Source of the DNA: an uncultured bacterium
Lineage (GTDB): Bacteria > Bacillota > Clostridia > Lachnospirales > Lachnospiraceae
Assembly: GCA_905215155.1 (NCBI GenBank)
Contig: CAJMPJ010000010.1
Coordinates: 1 to 64,000 of the forward strand
Direction of reading: 5' to 3'
DNA length: 64,000 nt
Both the position numbers and the translations under genes were made by a program. Below are positions 16,665 to 25,182 of this stretch, one piece after another. Below the pieces are notes generated by a model. It made no database searches. It was not told where the DNA came from and saw nothing but the letters and a program-made list of their open reading frames with translations. Within the stretch, counting starts at the first letter, position 1; each line of letters begins with the position of its first letter.

Positions 16665-17913
16665 TATTGTAATTATAGGGGGAGGTCCTGCAGGATTGGC
16701 TGCGGCCGTGGCTGCGAGAAACGCAGGAATAACGGATCTTCTTATTTTGGAACGGGATTCCTTTCTTGGGGGAATCTTAAATCAGTGTATCCACAACGGC
16801 TTTGGTCTTCACACGTTTCAGGAAGAACTGACCGGCCCCGAATATGCGGCCCGTTATATTGAAATGGTGAAAAAGGAGAACATCCCCTTTCTGCTGGATA
16901 CCATGGTCCTAGATATCAGTCCGGAAAAGGAGATCACCATGGTAAACCGGGAACATGGTTTATCCGTCATAAAGGCACGAGCCATCATACTTGCCATGGG
17001 CTGCCGGGAACGCCCGCGAGGTGCCTTAAATATCCCCGGATACCGCCCCGCCGGAATCTACTCCGCAGGAACGGCCCAGCGGTTCATAAATATAGAAGGA
17101 AAAAAAGTGGGCAGAGAAGTGGTGATTCTTGGCTCCGGGGATATTGGCCTGATTATGGCAAGGCGTATGACGTTAGAAGGTGCCGCGGTGAAGGTGGTGG
17201 CGGAGCTGATGCCTTATTCCGGCGGCTTAAAGAGAAATATAGTCCAGTGTCTTGATGATTATAATATCCCATTAAAGCTAAGCCACACGGTGGTGGATAT
17301 CGAAGGAAAGGACCGGGTGAGAGGAGTGACGTTAGCAAAGGTGGATGAAAACCGGGTGCCCATCAAGGGGACGGAGGAATTTATCCGCTGCGATACCCTG
17401 CTCTTATCCGTTGGCCTGGTTCCGGAGAATGAGCTGTCAAAGGGCGCGGGAGTCCGCATCAGTCCGGTGACCGGGGGGCCTGTGGTGAATGACCGGCTGG
17501 AAACCTGCCAGGAAGGAATTTTTGCCTGCGGCAATGTGCTTCATGTCCACGATCTGGTGGATTATGTATCAGAGGAAGCCTCGCTGGCAGGAACCAGTGC
17601 GGCTTCCTATATAAATGCAAAGGAGAAGAAAGGGTCCAGGGCGGCAGACATTGAGACCGGAAACGGAGTCCGCTATACGGTGCCCCAGAAGCTTGATATA
17701 GAAACCAGAAAAGACCAGGTCACGGTGCGTTTTCGGGTAGCAGATGTTTATAAGGACCGGTATATCAGTGTTTACTATGATGGAACCAGAGTTCTCCATA
17801 AAAAGAAACGGGTGCTGGCTCCCGGCGAGATGGAACAGGTGGTATTAAACAGAGACAGTTTCAAAAAACACCCTGCGCTTCAAAAGATCGTTGTCTGTAC
17901 GGAGGTGGAATGA
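16651..17913 (+). CDS. FAD/NAD-dependent oxidoreductase, partner of the GlpA-like protein
   Basis: A 420-residue pyridine nucleotide-disulfide-type flavoprotein. FAD motif IVIIGGGPAGLAAAVAARNAG is at residue 5. The NAD motif VVILGSGDIGLIMARRM is near 160, and the C-terminal FAD motif GIFACGNVLHVHDLVDYV is near 290. The start at 16651 gives the FAD motif at the N terminus. The longer frame runs inside the preceding gene. In Firmicutes this gene regularly follows the GlpA-like gene and replaces GlpB as electron-transfer partner. The acceptor is presumably NAD+ or a quinone-type carrier and is not evident. Confidence 0.85.
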   Translation: MTEHDIVIIGGGPAGLAAAVAARNAGITDLLILERDSFLGGILNQCIHNGFGLHTFQEELTGPEYAARYIEMVKKENIPFLLDTMVLDISPEKEITMVNREHGLSVIKARAIILAMGCRERPRGALNIPGYRPAGIYSAGTAQRFINIEGKKVGREVVILGSGDIGLIMARRMTLEGAAVKVVAELMPYSGGLKRNIVQCLDDYNIPLKLSHTVVDIEGKDRVRGVTLAKVDENRVPIKGTEEFIRCDTLLLSVGLVPENELSKGAGVRISPVTGGPVVNDRLETCQEGIFACGNVLHVHDLVDYVSEEASLAGTSAASYINAKEKKGSRAADIETGNGVRYTVPQKLDIETRKDQVTVRFRVADVYKDRYISVYYDGTRVLHKKKRVLAPGEMEQVVLNRDSFKKHPALQKIVVCTEVE

Positions 17914-17914
17914 G

Positions 17915-18280
17915 ATGGAAGTGAGAGAATTAACCTGTATCTGCTGTCCTCTTGGGTGTTCCTTAACCGTCACCATAGGGGAAGAAACAATCAGCGTGAC
18001 CGGTAATTCCTGTAACCGAGGAATGGAATATGGCAGAAAAGAAGTTTTAAGTCCCACCAGAATGGTGACGTCTTCCGTCCCTGTCATCGGCGGAGTGTTA
18101 AAAAGGGTCTCCGTAAAAACCGGTCAGGATATTCCAAAAGACAAAATATTTGCCTGTATGAAGGAGATTAGGAACATCACCGTAAATGCTCCCGTTTCTA
18201 TTGGGGACGTGATCCTTAAAGATTGTGCCGGGACCGGCGTTCCCATTGTTGCCACCAGAAATGTAGGAAAAGTATCCTAA
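17915..18280 (+). CDS. DUF1667 iron-sulfur-type protein of the glycerol-3-phosphate dehydrogenase operon
   Basis: A 121-residue protein that starts within GAGATGG right after the flavoprotein stop. The N-terminal CICCPLGC near residue 8 and a further Cys near 33 (NSCNRG) look like ligands for a small Fe-S cluster. The middle MVTSSVPVIGGVLKRVSVKT is typical of DUF1667. These proteins accompany GlpA-like dehydrogenases as a possible third subunit for electron transfer. No biochemical role is established, as far as I know. Confidence 0.82.
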   Translation: MEVRELTCICCPLGCSLTVTIGEETISVTGNSCNRGMEYGRKEVLSPTRMVTSSVPVIGGVLKRVSVKTGQDIPKDKIFACMKEIRNITVNAPVSIGDVILKDCAGTGVPIVATRNVGKVS

Positions 18281-18287
18281 AAACAAC

Positions 18288-18360
18288 AAAAAAAGTCCCG
18301 CGGAAACCGGAATATGAGAGGAATTACTCTCTTGCCTTCCCAATCCTGCGGGGCTGTTTT
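18288..18360 (+). terminator. terminator after the glycerol-3-phosphate dehydrogenase operon
   Basis: GTCCCGCGG pairs with CCTGCGGGGC over a long loop that itself contains a GAGAG/CTCTC stem. GTTTTG follows. The T run is short, so strength is uncertain. Confidence 0.5.
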
Positions 18361-18450
18361 GCATAAAAGAGCTAGGGGCGTATGGAATTTTCCTGTGCAG
18401 AATGCTATACTAGGGAAAGAGCGGTCAAGTGCTTTCCTATGCAAAGAAAA

Positions 18451-18500
18451 CCGTCAATGGGTAAAATTACCTTGACGGTGGGGAAAAGGATTGATAAAGT
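18451..18500 (+). promoter_or_regulatory. glpP promoter overlapped by a hairpin
   Basis: TTGACG (18472-18477) and extended -10 TGA-TAAAGT (18492-18500) are 17 bases apart. An inverted repeat (CCGTCAA...TTGACGG with inner GGTAA/TTACC, 18451-18478) covers the -35 box and could be an operator. Confidence 0.5.
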
Positions 18501-18540
18501 AGAACAAGATCCATATTTTTGCAGGTGTGGAGGAAGATTG

Positions 18541-19101
18541 ATGAAAGCGATGGAACTGTTGGAGGCATCTCCGGTGATAGCAGCCGTTAAGGACGAGAAT
18601 GGACTTCATAGATGCTTTGAATCAGAGTGCCAGGTGGTATTTATTCTTTATGGGAATATTTTAAACATCGGCAGTATCGTACGTCAGATAAAAGAACATG
18701 GGAAATATGCAATCGTACACGCAGATCTGGCACATGGCTTGAGCTCCAAGGAGATCGTTGTGGATTTCTTAAAGCAGAATACGTGTGCGGATGGAATCAT
18801 CAGTACAAAGCCCCTTCTGGTAAAACGGGCGGTGGAGCTGGGATTTATCGGAATACAAAGGACTTTTATCATTGATTCCCTGGCCATGAGTACGATGAAA
18901 AAACAAATGGATACCTATCATCCGGACCTGGTAGAGGTCATGCCTGGGGTGATGCCAAAGGTATTAAAAGAGATTCGCAGCTACACGGATATTCCCATTA
19001 TAGCAGGCGGACTGATATCGGACAAAAAGGATATCATGGCGGCCTTTTCGGCAGGCGCAGATGCAATTTCCACCACCAAGGAAGAGTTATGGTTCATGTA
19101 A
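18541..19101 (+). CDS. glpP: glycerol-3-phosphate-responsive antiterminator GlpP
   Basis: A 186-residue GlpP-family protein with a TIM-barrel-like fold that binds glycerol-3-phosphate and the leader of glp mRNAs to prevent termination. Diagnostic stretches are SPVIAAVKDENGL near residue 9, VHADLAHGLSSKEIVVDF near 60, DGIISTKPLLVKRA near 83 and PIIAGGLISDKKDIMAAFSAGADAISTTKEELW at the end. The ATG at 18541 follows GGAGG and gives the family length. An upstream in-frame extension contains the promoter and is rejected. Two leader hairpins at 13.4 and 15.1 kb are its likely targets. Confidence 0.9.
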   Translation: MKAMELLEASPVIAAVKDENGLHRCFESECQVVFILYGNILNIGSIVRQIKEHGKYAIVHADLAHGLSSKEIVVDFLKQNTCADGIISTKPLLVKRAVELGFIGIQRTFIIDSLAMSTMKKQMDTYHPDLVEVMPGVMPKVLKEIRSYTDIPIIAGGLISDKKDIMAAFSAGADAISTTKEELWFM

Positions 19102-19113
19102 AAGGAGGATGCT

Positions 19114-20013
19114 ATGAAATTAGTTACATACGAGGTTGACCGGAGAAGAGATATCGGAGTCGTGAGCAAGGATGAGAAGTGGGTCTTTCCCCTCAGGGCT
19201 TTTGGTATGGAGTACAAGGAGATGCTAGAGGTCGTGAAAGGGCTTAGCCAGTCAGAACTCGATTTACTGGAACATTCTTCCGGACTTGACCCCTACAACA
19301 ATAACATCGTGGGAGCTGCTATGATGAAGGAAGTGAAGCTTCTGGCTCCTATCTCTCGGCCGGAACAGGATATTATCTGTCTGGGGATCAATTACATGGA
19401 ACATGCCGAAGAATCCGCACGGTTCAAAAAAGAAGAATTTGACGGAAAGCGTGCAAATGCGGTCTATTTTTCCAAACGGGTGAACGAAGCGGTAGGACCT
19501 TACGGAGAGATACAAAGCCACAGCGACATGGTGGACAGCCTGGATTATGAGGTGGAGCTGGCCATCATCATTGGAAAAGATGCAAAGGATGTGCCCGCAG
19601 ATCAGGCCAGGGACTATATCTTTGGCTACACCATCATCAATGATGTGAGCGCCCGCAACGTACAGAACAAACACAAACAGTGGTATTTCGGAAAAAGCCT
19701 GGACGGGTTTACCCCCATGGGACCCTGCATTTTGACGGCAGCCTCCTTATCCTATCCGCCGGAGCTTGCCATTCAGTCTAAGGTGAATGGAGAGTTAAGA
19801 CAAGACAGCAATACAAAGCTTATGATCTTTAACATTGACCACATCATCAGTGAATTGTCAAAGGGAATGACTCTTCGTGCAGGAACCATTATCTCCACCG
19901 GTACCCCTAAGGGTGTTGGAATGGGATTTGAACCTCCTAGGTTTTTACAGGCCGGAGATGAAGTGGAATGTAAGATCGAAGGGATCGGGTCGATTATTAA
20001 TAAGGTAGTTTAA
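19114..20013 (+). CDS. fumarylacetoacetate hydrolase family protein
   Basis: A 299-residue FAH-superfamily protein. Its N-terminal 60-70 residues form the small domain, and the C-terminal catalytic domain begins near residue 85 (DIICLGINYMEHAEES). The metal-binding acid residues lie in LDYEVELAIIIGK near residue 145, with GYTIINDVSARN near 172. Family members cleave C-C bonds or decarboxylate acylpyruvates, oxaloacetate or related diketo acids. The substrate here is unknown. It starts after a strong AAAGGAGG and follows glpP by 12 bases, possibly co-transcribed, then ends at a terminator. Confidence 0.85.
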   Translation: MKLVTYEVDRRRDIGVVSKDEKWVFPLRAFGMEYKEMLEVVKGLSQSELDLLEHSSGLDPYNNNIVGAAMMKEVKLLAPISRPEQDIICLGINYMEHAEESARFKKEEFDGKRANAVYFSKRVNEAVGPYGEIQSHSDMVDSLDYEVELAIIIGKDAKDVPADQARDYIFGYTIINDVSARNVQNKHKQWYFGKSLDGFTPMGPCILTAASLSYPPELAIQSKVNGELRQDSNTKLMIFNIDHIISELSKGMTLRAGTIISTGTPKGVGMGFEPPRFLQAGDEVECKIEGIGSIINKVV

Positions 20014-20170
20014 AAGAAATAGATCTGTGCTGTTCTGTTTTTGTTCCGAATTTTACAATCCTTTTTTAGAAAACAGTTCTATGATATTGCCATTAGGAGA
20101 TGCAGGATCACAGGATTTCAATCCGAACCTGCTGCCGGCGGTAAATTAATTTAACAATAAAAGAAGGCAA

Positions 20171-20207
20171 GGGAGCTTTTCTCTGTAAAGAGAAGGCTCC
20201 TTTTTTT
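20171..20207 (+). terminator. intrinsic terminator
   Basis: GGGAGC-TTTTCTCT pairs with AGAGAA-GGCTCC and is followed by seven T. It ends the FAH-family transcript. The remaining bases of this gap (20014-20311) hold no gene I can support. Confidence 0.85.
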
Positions 20208-20311
20208 ACTTCTTTTATTCCGACGGCCACTATAGAATATTGGAAAGGATTGGTGCATGTGCTTATTCTGGCGGATAATGCCATCAAAACGGAAAGGATG
20301 AAACGAATCGT

Positions 20312-22030
20312 ATGGAAAAGGCAGACAGCGTATTTATCAACGGAAAAGTAGTGACGGCAGATAAGGATTTCAGTTTCAAAAAGGCAATTGCAGTCAAGGA
20401 TGGCTGGATCATTGATGTGGGAGAGAACTCCGATATAAAACCGTATATTGGCTCCGGGACCCGGATCATGGATCTGAAGGGCAAGGTAATACTGCCCGGT
20501 GCCCATGACGCACATTCCCACGGTGTTGTTTTCGGTGCAAATCATCTTTGCTGTGACTGCAGCTTTCCCAAAGTAAAGACAATCGGTGACTTACAGGCAA
20601 TGTTAGCTGAAAAGGCCAGGGAGCTTCCTCCGGGCAAATGGATCCGGGGCAACGGAATAAACTCCGACAATATTGAGGAATGCCGCAATCATCCGGGCAG
20701 AGGTTTGAGCCGGCGGGATCTGGATGCGGTAACGCCGGACCATCCGGTCATTCTTGTCCTCTGGAGCGGACATGGAGTTTTGGTAAATACCAGGGCACTT
20801 GAAATCTGCGGCATTCAGCCAACCACTAAAGATCCCGAATCCGGTGTCATCGAACGGGATGAACACGGGGTACCTACCGGAGTATTTTTGGAAAGCAGTG
20901 CCATCAATCTGATCTCCCAGCATGTTCCCCTCTGGACCGATGAGGAACTTAGGAGCTTTATTCTGGAATATCAGAGAATACTCAATGAGCAGGGCTATAC
21001 AAGCTACACAGAAAGCACTCTGGGACCTGGAGGAAATGAACGGGACTCCGGTGCATCCGGAGAAAGAAACATTCATATCTATAAGCAGCTTTATGACGAA
21101 GGTCTGCTGACCGCCCGCGTGTCCATTGGGGTATATACGGGTTATCAGGGGATACAGTCTTACGAGAGTATGCTTCATGATCTTGATACCATGAAGCTGC
21201 CAAAGGATATGGACCCTAACTGGCTTAAAATTTCCATGCTTAAGATTTTCTGTGATGGGGTTCACCTGGGCCATACGGCCTGGATGATGGAGGATTATTA
21301 CGATCAGCCCGGATACCATGGCCGGTCCATGTTCCCTGGGGATACGGATGAGGAACAGGAAGAGGAACTTCATAAGATGATCATGCTTGCCCATCAGAGA
21401 GGCTATCAGGTAGCCGCTCATGCCATCGGGGATCGTTCGGTCAAGGCTGTAATTGACGGCTACATCAAGGCAAAGCAGGCGTATCCGTCCCGTAATTTAA
21501 GGCATTATGTAATTCACGCAGACTCTTTTGCAACAAATGAGATGGCCCAAAAGGCGGCCAGATACAAGATTCCATTTTCTGTGCAGCCCGGGCTTGCGGA
21601 TTACCTCTTTGAACCGTCCCTGGATTGCGTGGGGCCGCGGGCAAGCCGGATGTTCGGGCTGAGAGAGTTTTTACAGTACGGTGTCGTGCTGGCTGGCGGC
21701 TCTGATTCGCTGAACGGCGAGTACTGCAACTGGCGGAAGGCTTTGCAGTCTGCCGTTACCAGACGCTCTGCAATCACTGGCAGGGTCTATTCCCCGGAGC
21801 TTGCCATCTCCGTGGAGGAGGGCATCCGGTTGTTTACCTGCAACGGTGCATATCAGGAAAATTGCGAGCAGGTCCGCGGTTCCATCGAAATCGGAAAGGT
21901 GGCTGATTTTCAGGTTCTTGATCAGGATATTTTTCAGGTCGACCCGGAAGAGATCAGCAGCGTGGGCGTGGAGATGACCATGGCAGGGGGAAAGGTTGTT
22001 TATTGCAGAAATTCACAAATTGAACTTTGA
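20312..22030 (+). CDS. YtcJ-like metal-dependent amidohydrolase
   Basis: A 572-residue amidohydrolase of the YtcJ/Nfd (N-substituted formamide deformylase-like) group. The N-terminal beta-sandwich includes ADSVFINGKVVTADKDF. The metal motif is HDAHSHG near residue 66, and an active-site Lys/His region is near 310. HAIGDRSVKAVIDG near residue 371 and VIHADSFATNEM near 399 are further metal motifs, and VLAGGSDSLNGEY near 470 contributes the catalytic Asp. It heads an apparent cluster with a membrane protein, two dehydrogenases and a MoaF-like protein. No signal peptide is visible. The substrate (an amide, formamide or cyclic amide) is unknown. Confidence 0.85.
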   Translation: MEKADSVFINGKVVTADKDFSFKKAIAVKDGWIIDVGENSDIKPYIGSGTRIMDLKGKVILPGAHDAHSHGVVFGANHLCCDCSFPKVKTIGDLQAMLAEKARELPPGKWIRGNGINSDNIEECRNHPGRGLSRRDLDAVTPDHPVILVLWSGHGVLVNTRALEICGIQPTTKDPESGVIERDEHGVPTGVFLESSAINLISQHVPLWTDEELRSFILEYQRILNEQGYTSYTESTLGPGGNERDSGASGERNIHIYKQLYDEGLLTARVSIGVYTGYQGIQSYESMLHDLDTMKLPKDMDPNWLKISMLKIFCDGVHLGHTAWMMEDYYDQPGYHGRSMFPGDTDEEQEEELHKMIMLAHQRGYQVAAHAIGDRSVKAVIDGYIKAKQAYPSRNLRHYVIHADSFATNEMAQKAARYKIPFSVQPGLADYLFEPSLDCVGPRASRMFGLREFLQYGVVLAGGSDSLNGEYCNWRKALQSAVTRRSAITGRVYSPELAISVEEGIRLFTCNGAYQENCEQVRGSIEIGKVADFQVLDQDIFQVDPEEISSVGVEMTMAGGKVVYCRNSQIEL

Positions 22031-22042
22031 GAGGTGAGGATT

Positions 22043-22486
22043 ATGATCAGTAAAGCCCGTTTCGGAACGATTATCAATTCATTTATTGGATTTATTCTTT
22101 GTCTTGGACTCAACAGCTATATTTTATATCACAACGGCTCTCTTACGTTTCTGACCTTTATTATCTCCTATATTCCTGCATTTGCCATAAGCTACACCAT
22201 TGGGGACTTAATTCCCGCTAAAATGTGGGGGGATAAGATTGCAGAACGGCTGGGACGCAAAGAGGGTACGGTCGGTCATGCTTTGGTGAGTACCCTGGTG
22301 CTTGACGCAATTATGGTTACCTGCATCGGTTTTTTATGTACGTTAATAAATGTGGGGTTTACTCCCGTTCTCATACCGGCCTGGTTAAGTACATATCCCC
22401 CTTCCCTTCTCATCGGATATGTCTTATTGCTGGTCTTTATGCCGCTGGCTCTGAAGCTGGCGGTGACGCTGACAAAAGAAGCATGA
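22043..22486 (+). CDS. DUF2798-like four-helix membrane protein
   Basis: A 147-residue integral membrane protein with about four hydrophobic helices arranged as two similar pairs (FGTIINSFIGFILCLGLNSYI and VGHALVSTLVLDAIMVTCIG). This is reminiscent of DUF2798 proteins. The ATG at 22043 follows GAGGTGAGG and is preferred over the GTG nine bases upstream. It lies 12 bases after the amidohydrolase, so it is co-transcribed. Its role, perhaps transport or metabolite efflux, cannot be determined. Confidence 0.65.
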   Translation: MISKARFGTIINSFIGFILCLGLNSYILYHNGSLTFLTFIISYIPAFAISYTIGDLIPAKMWGDKIAERLGRKEGTVGHALVSTLVLDAIMVTCIGFLCTLINVGFTPVLIPAWLSTYPPSLLIGYVLLLVFMPLALKLAVTLTKEA

Positions 22487-22655
22487 AGACCGGAGAAAAG
22501 CCCGGCTTTGCTTTTTCAGACGGAACACGGACTGCTTCCGGTTTTTACAATCCCCTGTTCCTGTGTCATGATATACTCTTCCAATGAATCAAAGTGTGAT
22601 CAATCAAAAGTACCTGCAACCCGATGTCAGTTTAAAATCAGAATGAGGTGAAGCT

Positions 22656-23435
22656 ATGTTTTTTTCATTAGAAAATAAAATTGCAGTCGTTACCGGAGGG
22701 CAGCAGGGGGTCGGATTTGCTGTCTGCAAGAGATTTTCCGAAGCCGGAGCCACGGTCATAATGGCAGGCAGAAACAGTGACGGCAAAGGAGAAGAGGCAG
22801 CGAAAGCCATCAATGCCACCTTTATAAAGACGGATGTAAGTGTGGAAGGTCAGGTGCAGAGTCTGTTAAAGGATACTTATGACCGCTATGGAAGAATTGA
22901 TATCTTAGTGAATAATGCCGCTGTGATCCTTCCCGAATCCGATATCCAGGACCTTGACACAGAAAAGGCAAAAAAGCTGTTTGACACCAATTTTTTTGGA
23001 TATTTTAACGGCATTAAATATGCTGTGGAGTATATGCCCAACGGCTCCTCGATTATCAATATTTCCTCCAATGCAGGTGTGCAGGCATTTCCCGGATACT
23101 CTGCCTATAATGCTTCCAAAGGTGCCATTAACAGCCTTACAAAAACCGTAGCCCTTGAGCTGGCTGACCGGAATATCCGGGTCAATGCGATCTGCCCCGG
23201 AAGCATTGACACTCCCATGCTCTATCTGCCAGGATGCGAAAACGAGTTAAAGATGGCGCACTATTGCTGGCCTCTGGGAAGGCCGTGCAAACCAGAGGAG
23301 GTGGCAGCCCTGGCTCATTTCCTGGCCTGTGACGACTGCCAGTTCATCACTGGCGAGGACATACAGATCGACGGGGGATATTCGGCAGGGATCGGAAGGC
23401 TGGGCCTGAAACGATGGATCGGCGAGGCTGAATAA
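22656..23435 (+). CDS. short-chain dehydrogenase/reductase (first)
   Basis: A 259-residue classical SDR. The cofactor motif TGGQQGVGFAVCKRF is at residue 13. The NNAA motif lies in DILVNNAAVIL near 83. The catalytic triad is Ser in NISSNAG and Tyr/Lys in YNASKGAINSLTK near 150, and the C terminus holds DIQIDGGYSAG. The Rossmann motif and the residues after beta-2 (MAGRNSDGK) suggest NADP(H) or NAD(H) use, which cannot be decided by eye. Given its neighbours it probably oxidises or reduces a hydroxyl intermediate made by the YtcJ-like hydrolase. Confidence 0.85.
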   Translation: MFFSLENKIAVVTGGQQGVGFAVCKRFSEAGATVIMAGRNSDGKGEEAAKAINATFIKTDVSVEGQVQSLLKDTYDRYGRIDILVNNAAVILPESDIQDLDTEKAKKLFDTNFFGYFNGIKYAVEYMPNGSSIINISSNAGVQAFPGYSAYNASKGAINSLTKTVALELADRNIRVNAICPGSIDTPMLYLPGCENELKMAHYCWPLGRPCKPEEVAALAHFLACDDCQFITGEDIQIDGGYSAGIGRLGLKRWIGEAE

Positions 23436-23486
23436 CAGGAACAAACCTAAGAACAAAACAGTATAAAATTTAAAATATAGAGGAGA

Positions 23487-24323
23487 ATGAACATGAAAAA
23501 TAAAATAACAGAGCAGTTTATTTCGGTAGGTGATTTGTCAATCGGTATGAGTGACAACATCATCCCTTTTGTGGATACCTTTGCAGACACATCTCTAAAG
23601 CTCTTTTTAGAAGACGGCAGCATACTGGAGTTGGAGTTTATTGACAGCCAGGCTCTTAAATATACCAGGGCGGAGACAGATGACAGCCGGTACAGCGTAA
23701 TATGCGGATACAGCGCCAATTCCCCCCGGAAAGATATTTACTTTATAGATTTTGTTGTTTCTTACGGATGCACCGCCTCTGTATCGGTAATATTAGATGC
23801 CGCCCAGCAGATTGCCACCATCATAACGGCTGTGCTTCCCAATGCAGAAGAAATGAAAATCCCGTTGATCCAGCGGGCCAAAAGCGACCTCCCCCTTTCC
23901 TCCGTGAATCTTTCCGTTACACATGCAAGTGTGGGAATACCCTTTGGCAGTTCCACGAAAAAGCATGAGGAAACCACAGAACTTGTCGGCAAACGGATGG
24001 TGTTCCATTACAGCTCTACCGGTGTATATGAACATATTTATCTGAATAAGCATTTTTACACATGGCATTGTATCCAGGGGAACGAGGAGGGACTTGCGGA
24101 TACGGACTTATGCTTTTACTATAAGCTGGCAGAGAATCTATACTGCTTTATCTGGATCGAAAAAATCATTCCCACACTCGGTATCGTTTTGGAGGATCTT
24201 GATGTAATGAGATCCTACGGAAAGCTCTACGGTTATGAAACATATGAGACGGGCAAGGTATCAAATTTTGCAGTTGGGTCTTTTGCCTCATTTTTGAACC
24301 AGACAGAATACGATTTGAAGTAA
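23487..24323 (+). CDS. MoaF-like protein
   Basis: A 278-residue two-domain lipocalin/calycin-like protein. The C-terminal half (VGKRMVFHYSSTGVYEHIYL near residue 165, followed by WHCIQG, DTDLCFYYKL and YCFIWIEKIIPTLGIVLEDL) matches the MoaF C-terminal domain pattern. MoaF is named from Klebsiella molybdenum-cofactor genes, but the family also turns up in catabolic clusters. No other moa gene is present here. A role in binding or converting a small lipophilic substrate with the flanking dehydrogenases is more plausible. That is inference only. Confidence 0.6.
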   Translation: MNMKNKITEQFISVGDLSIGMSDNIIPFVDTFADTSLKLFLEDGSILELEFIDSQALKYTRAETDDSRYSVICGYSANSPRKDIYFIDFVVSYGCTASVSVILDAAQQIATIITAVLPNAEEMKIPLIQRAKSDLPLSSVNLSVTHASVGIPFGSSTKKHEETTELVGKRMVFHYSSTGVYEHIYLNKHFYTWHCIQGNEEGLADTDLCFYYKLAENLYCFIWIEKIIPTLGIVLEDLDVMRSYGKLYGYETYETGKVSNFAVGSFASFLNQTEYDLK

Positions 24324-24360
24324 AGCCGGCGAACCGGTATTTCACGAAAGGAGTTCTATG

Positions 24361-25164
24361 ATGGGAAAATTAGATAATAAGTCTGCAATTATTACAGGCG
24401 CGGCAGCCGGCATGGGAAAGGGTGTTGCCAGGACCTTTGTCAGATACGGTGCCGAAATTGCTCTGATTGATTTTTCGGAAGCTGTTTTTGATACAGCCGA
24501 GGAGCTTCAAAAGGAAGGCTATAACGCTTTGGGCTACAAGGTGGATGTCCGTGATGCGGCAGGACTGAAAAATACATATGCAGAAATAGCAGAACGTTTT
24601 GGGAAGATTGATATCCTGGTCAACGTGGCAGGAGTTGGAGACTTAAAGCTGTTCTGGGAAGCAGACGATGAGTTCCGGGACCGGATCTTTGATGTTAATT
24701 TTAAGGGAACCTGGAATTCCTGCCGCGCTGCGGTGCCCTATATGATGAATGCCGGCTACGGGAAGATCGTAAACTTCGGATCGGTGACAGGGGTATTGGC
24801 AGTTGATCCGGGGATGACGGCCTATGCTTCCTCCAAAGGTGCCATCATGGGCTTTACAAAAGCGCTTGCCCAGGATCTGGCCTCCCATAATATTACCGTT
24901 AATGCTATTCTTCCTGGAATGGTGGACACCCCCATGCTGCAGAAATCCTGTACCGAAGCCTGCCCGGAGGATCCCCAGAGCATTAAGGACAATATTGCCT
25001 CCGGAATTCCGCTGAAACGGCTGGGGACACCAGAGGAGGCGGGAGAGGTGGCTGCATTTCTTTCCTCCGAAGAATCCAGTTATGTTACAGGAACTCATAT
25101 CGTGTTTGACGGCGGAAGCACCTTACCGGAAACACCGGCCACCGGCTGGTCCCCCAATACCTGA
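24361..25164 (+). CDS. short-chain dehydrogenase/reductase (second)
   Basis: A 267-residue classical SDR. Cofactor motif TGAAAGMGKGVARTF lies near residue 13, followed by an acidic residue after beta-2 (ALIDFSE) that favours NAD(H). The catalytic Ser is in NFGSVTG and Tyr/Lys in YASSKGAIMGFTK near 155. The end reads HIVFDGGSTLPE. Two adjacent ATG codons start the frame after AAAGGAG; the second is used here. It is distinct from the SDR at 22656, so the cluster probably catalyses two successive redox steps. Confidence 0.87.
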   Translation: MGKLDNKSAIITGAAAGMGKGVARTFVRYGAEIALIDFSEAVFDTAEELQKEGYNALGYKVDVRDAAGLKNTYAEIAERFGKIDILVNVAGVGDLKLFWEADDEFRDRIFDVNFKGTWNSCRAAVPYMMNAGYGKIVNFGSVTGVLAVDPGMTAYASSKGAIMGFTKALAQDLASHNITVNAILPGMVDTPMLQKSCTEACPEDPQSIKDNIASGIPLKRLGTPEEAGEVAAFLSSEESSYVTGTHIVFDGGSTLPETPATGWSPNT

Positions 25165-25182
25165 TGGAAAGCGGTGATCGTG

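Noticed and set aside
20603-21421. 272-residue minus-strand frame
   Set aside because: Antisense shadow of the amidohydrolase gene.
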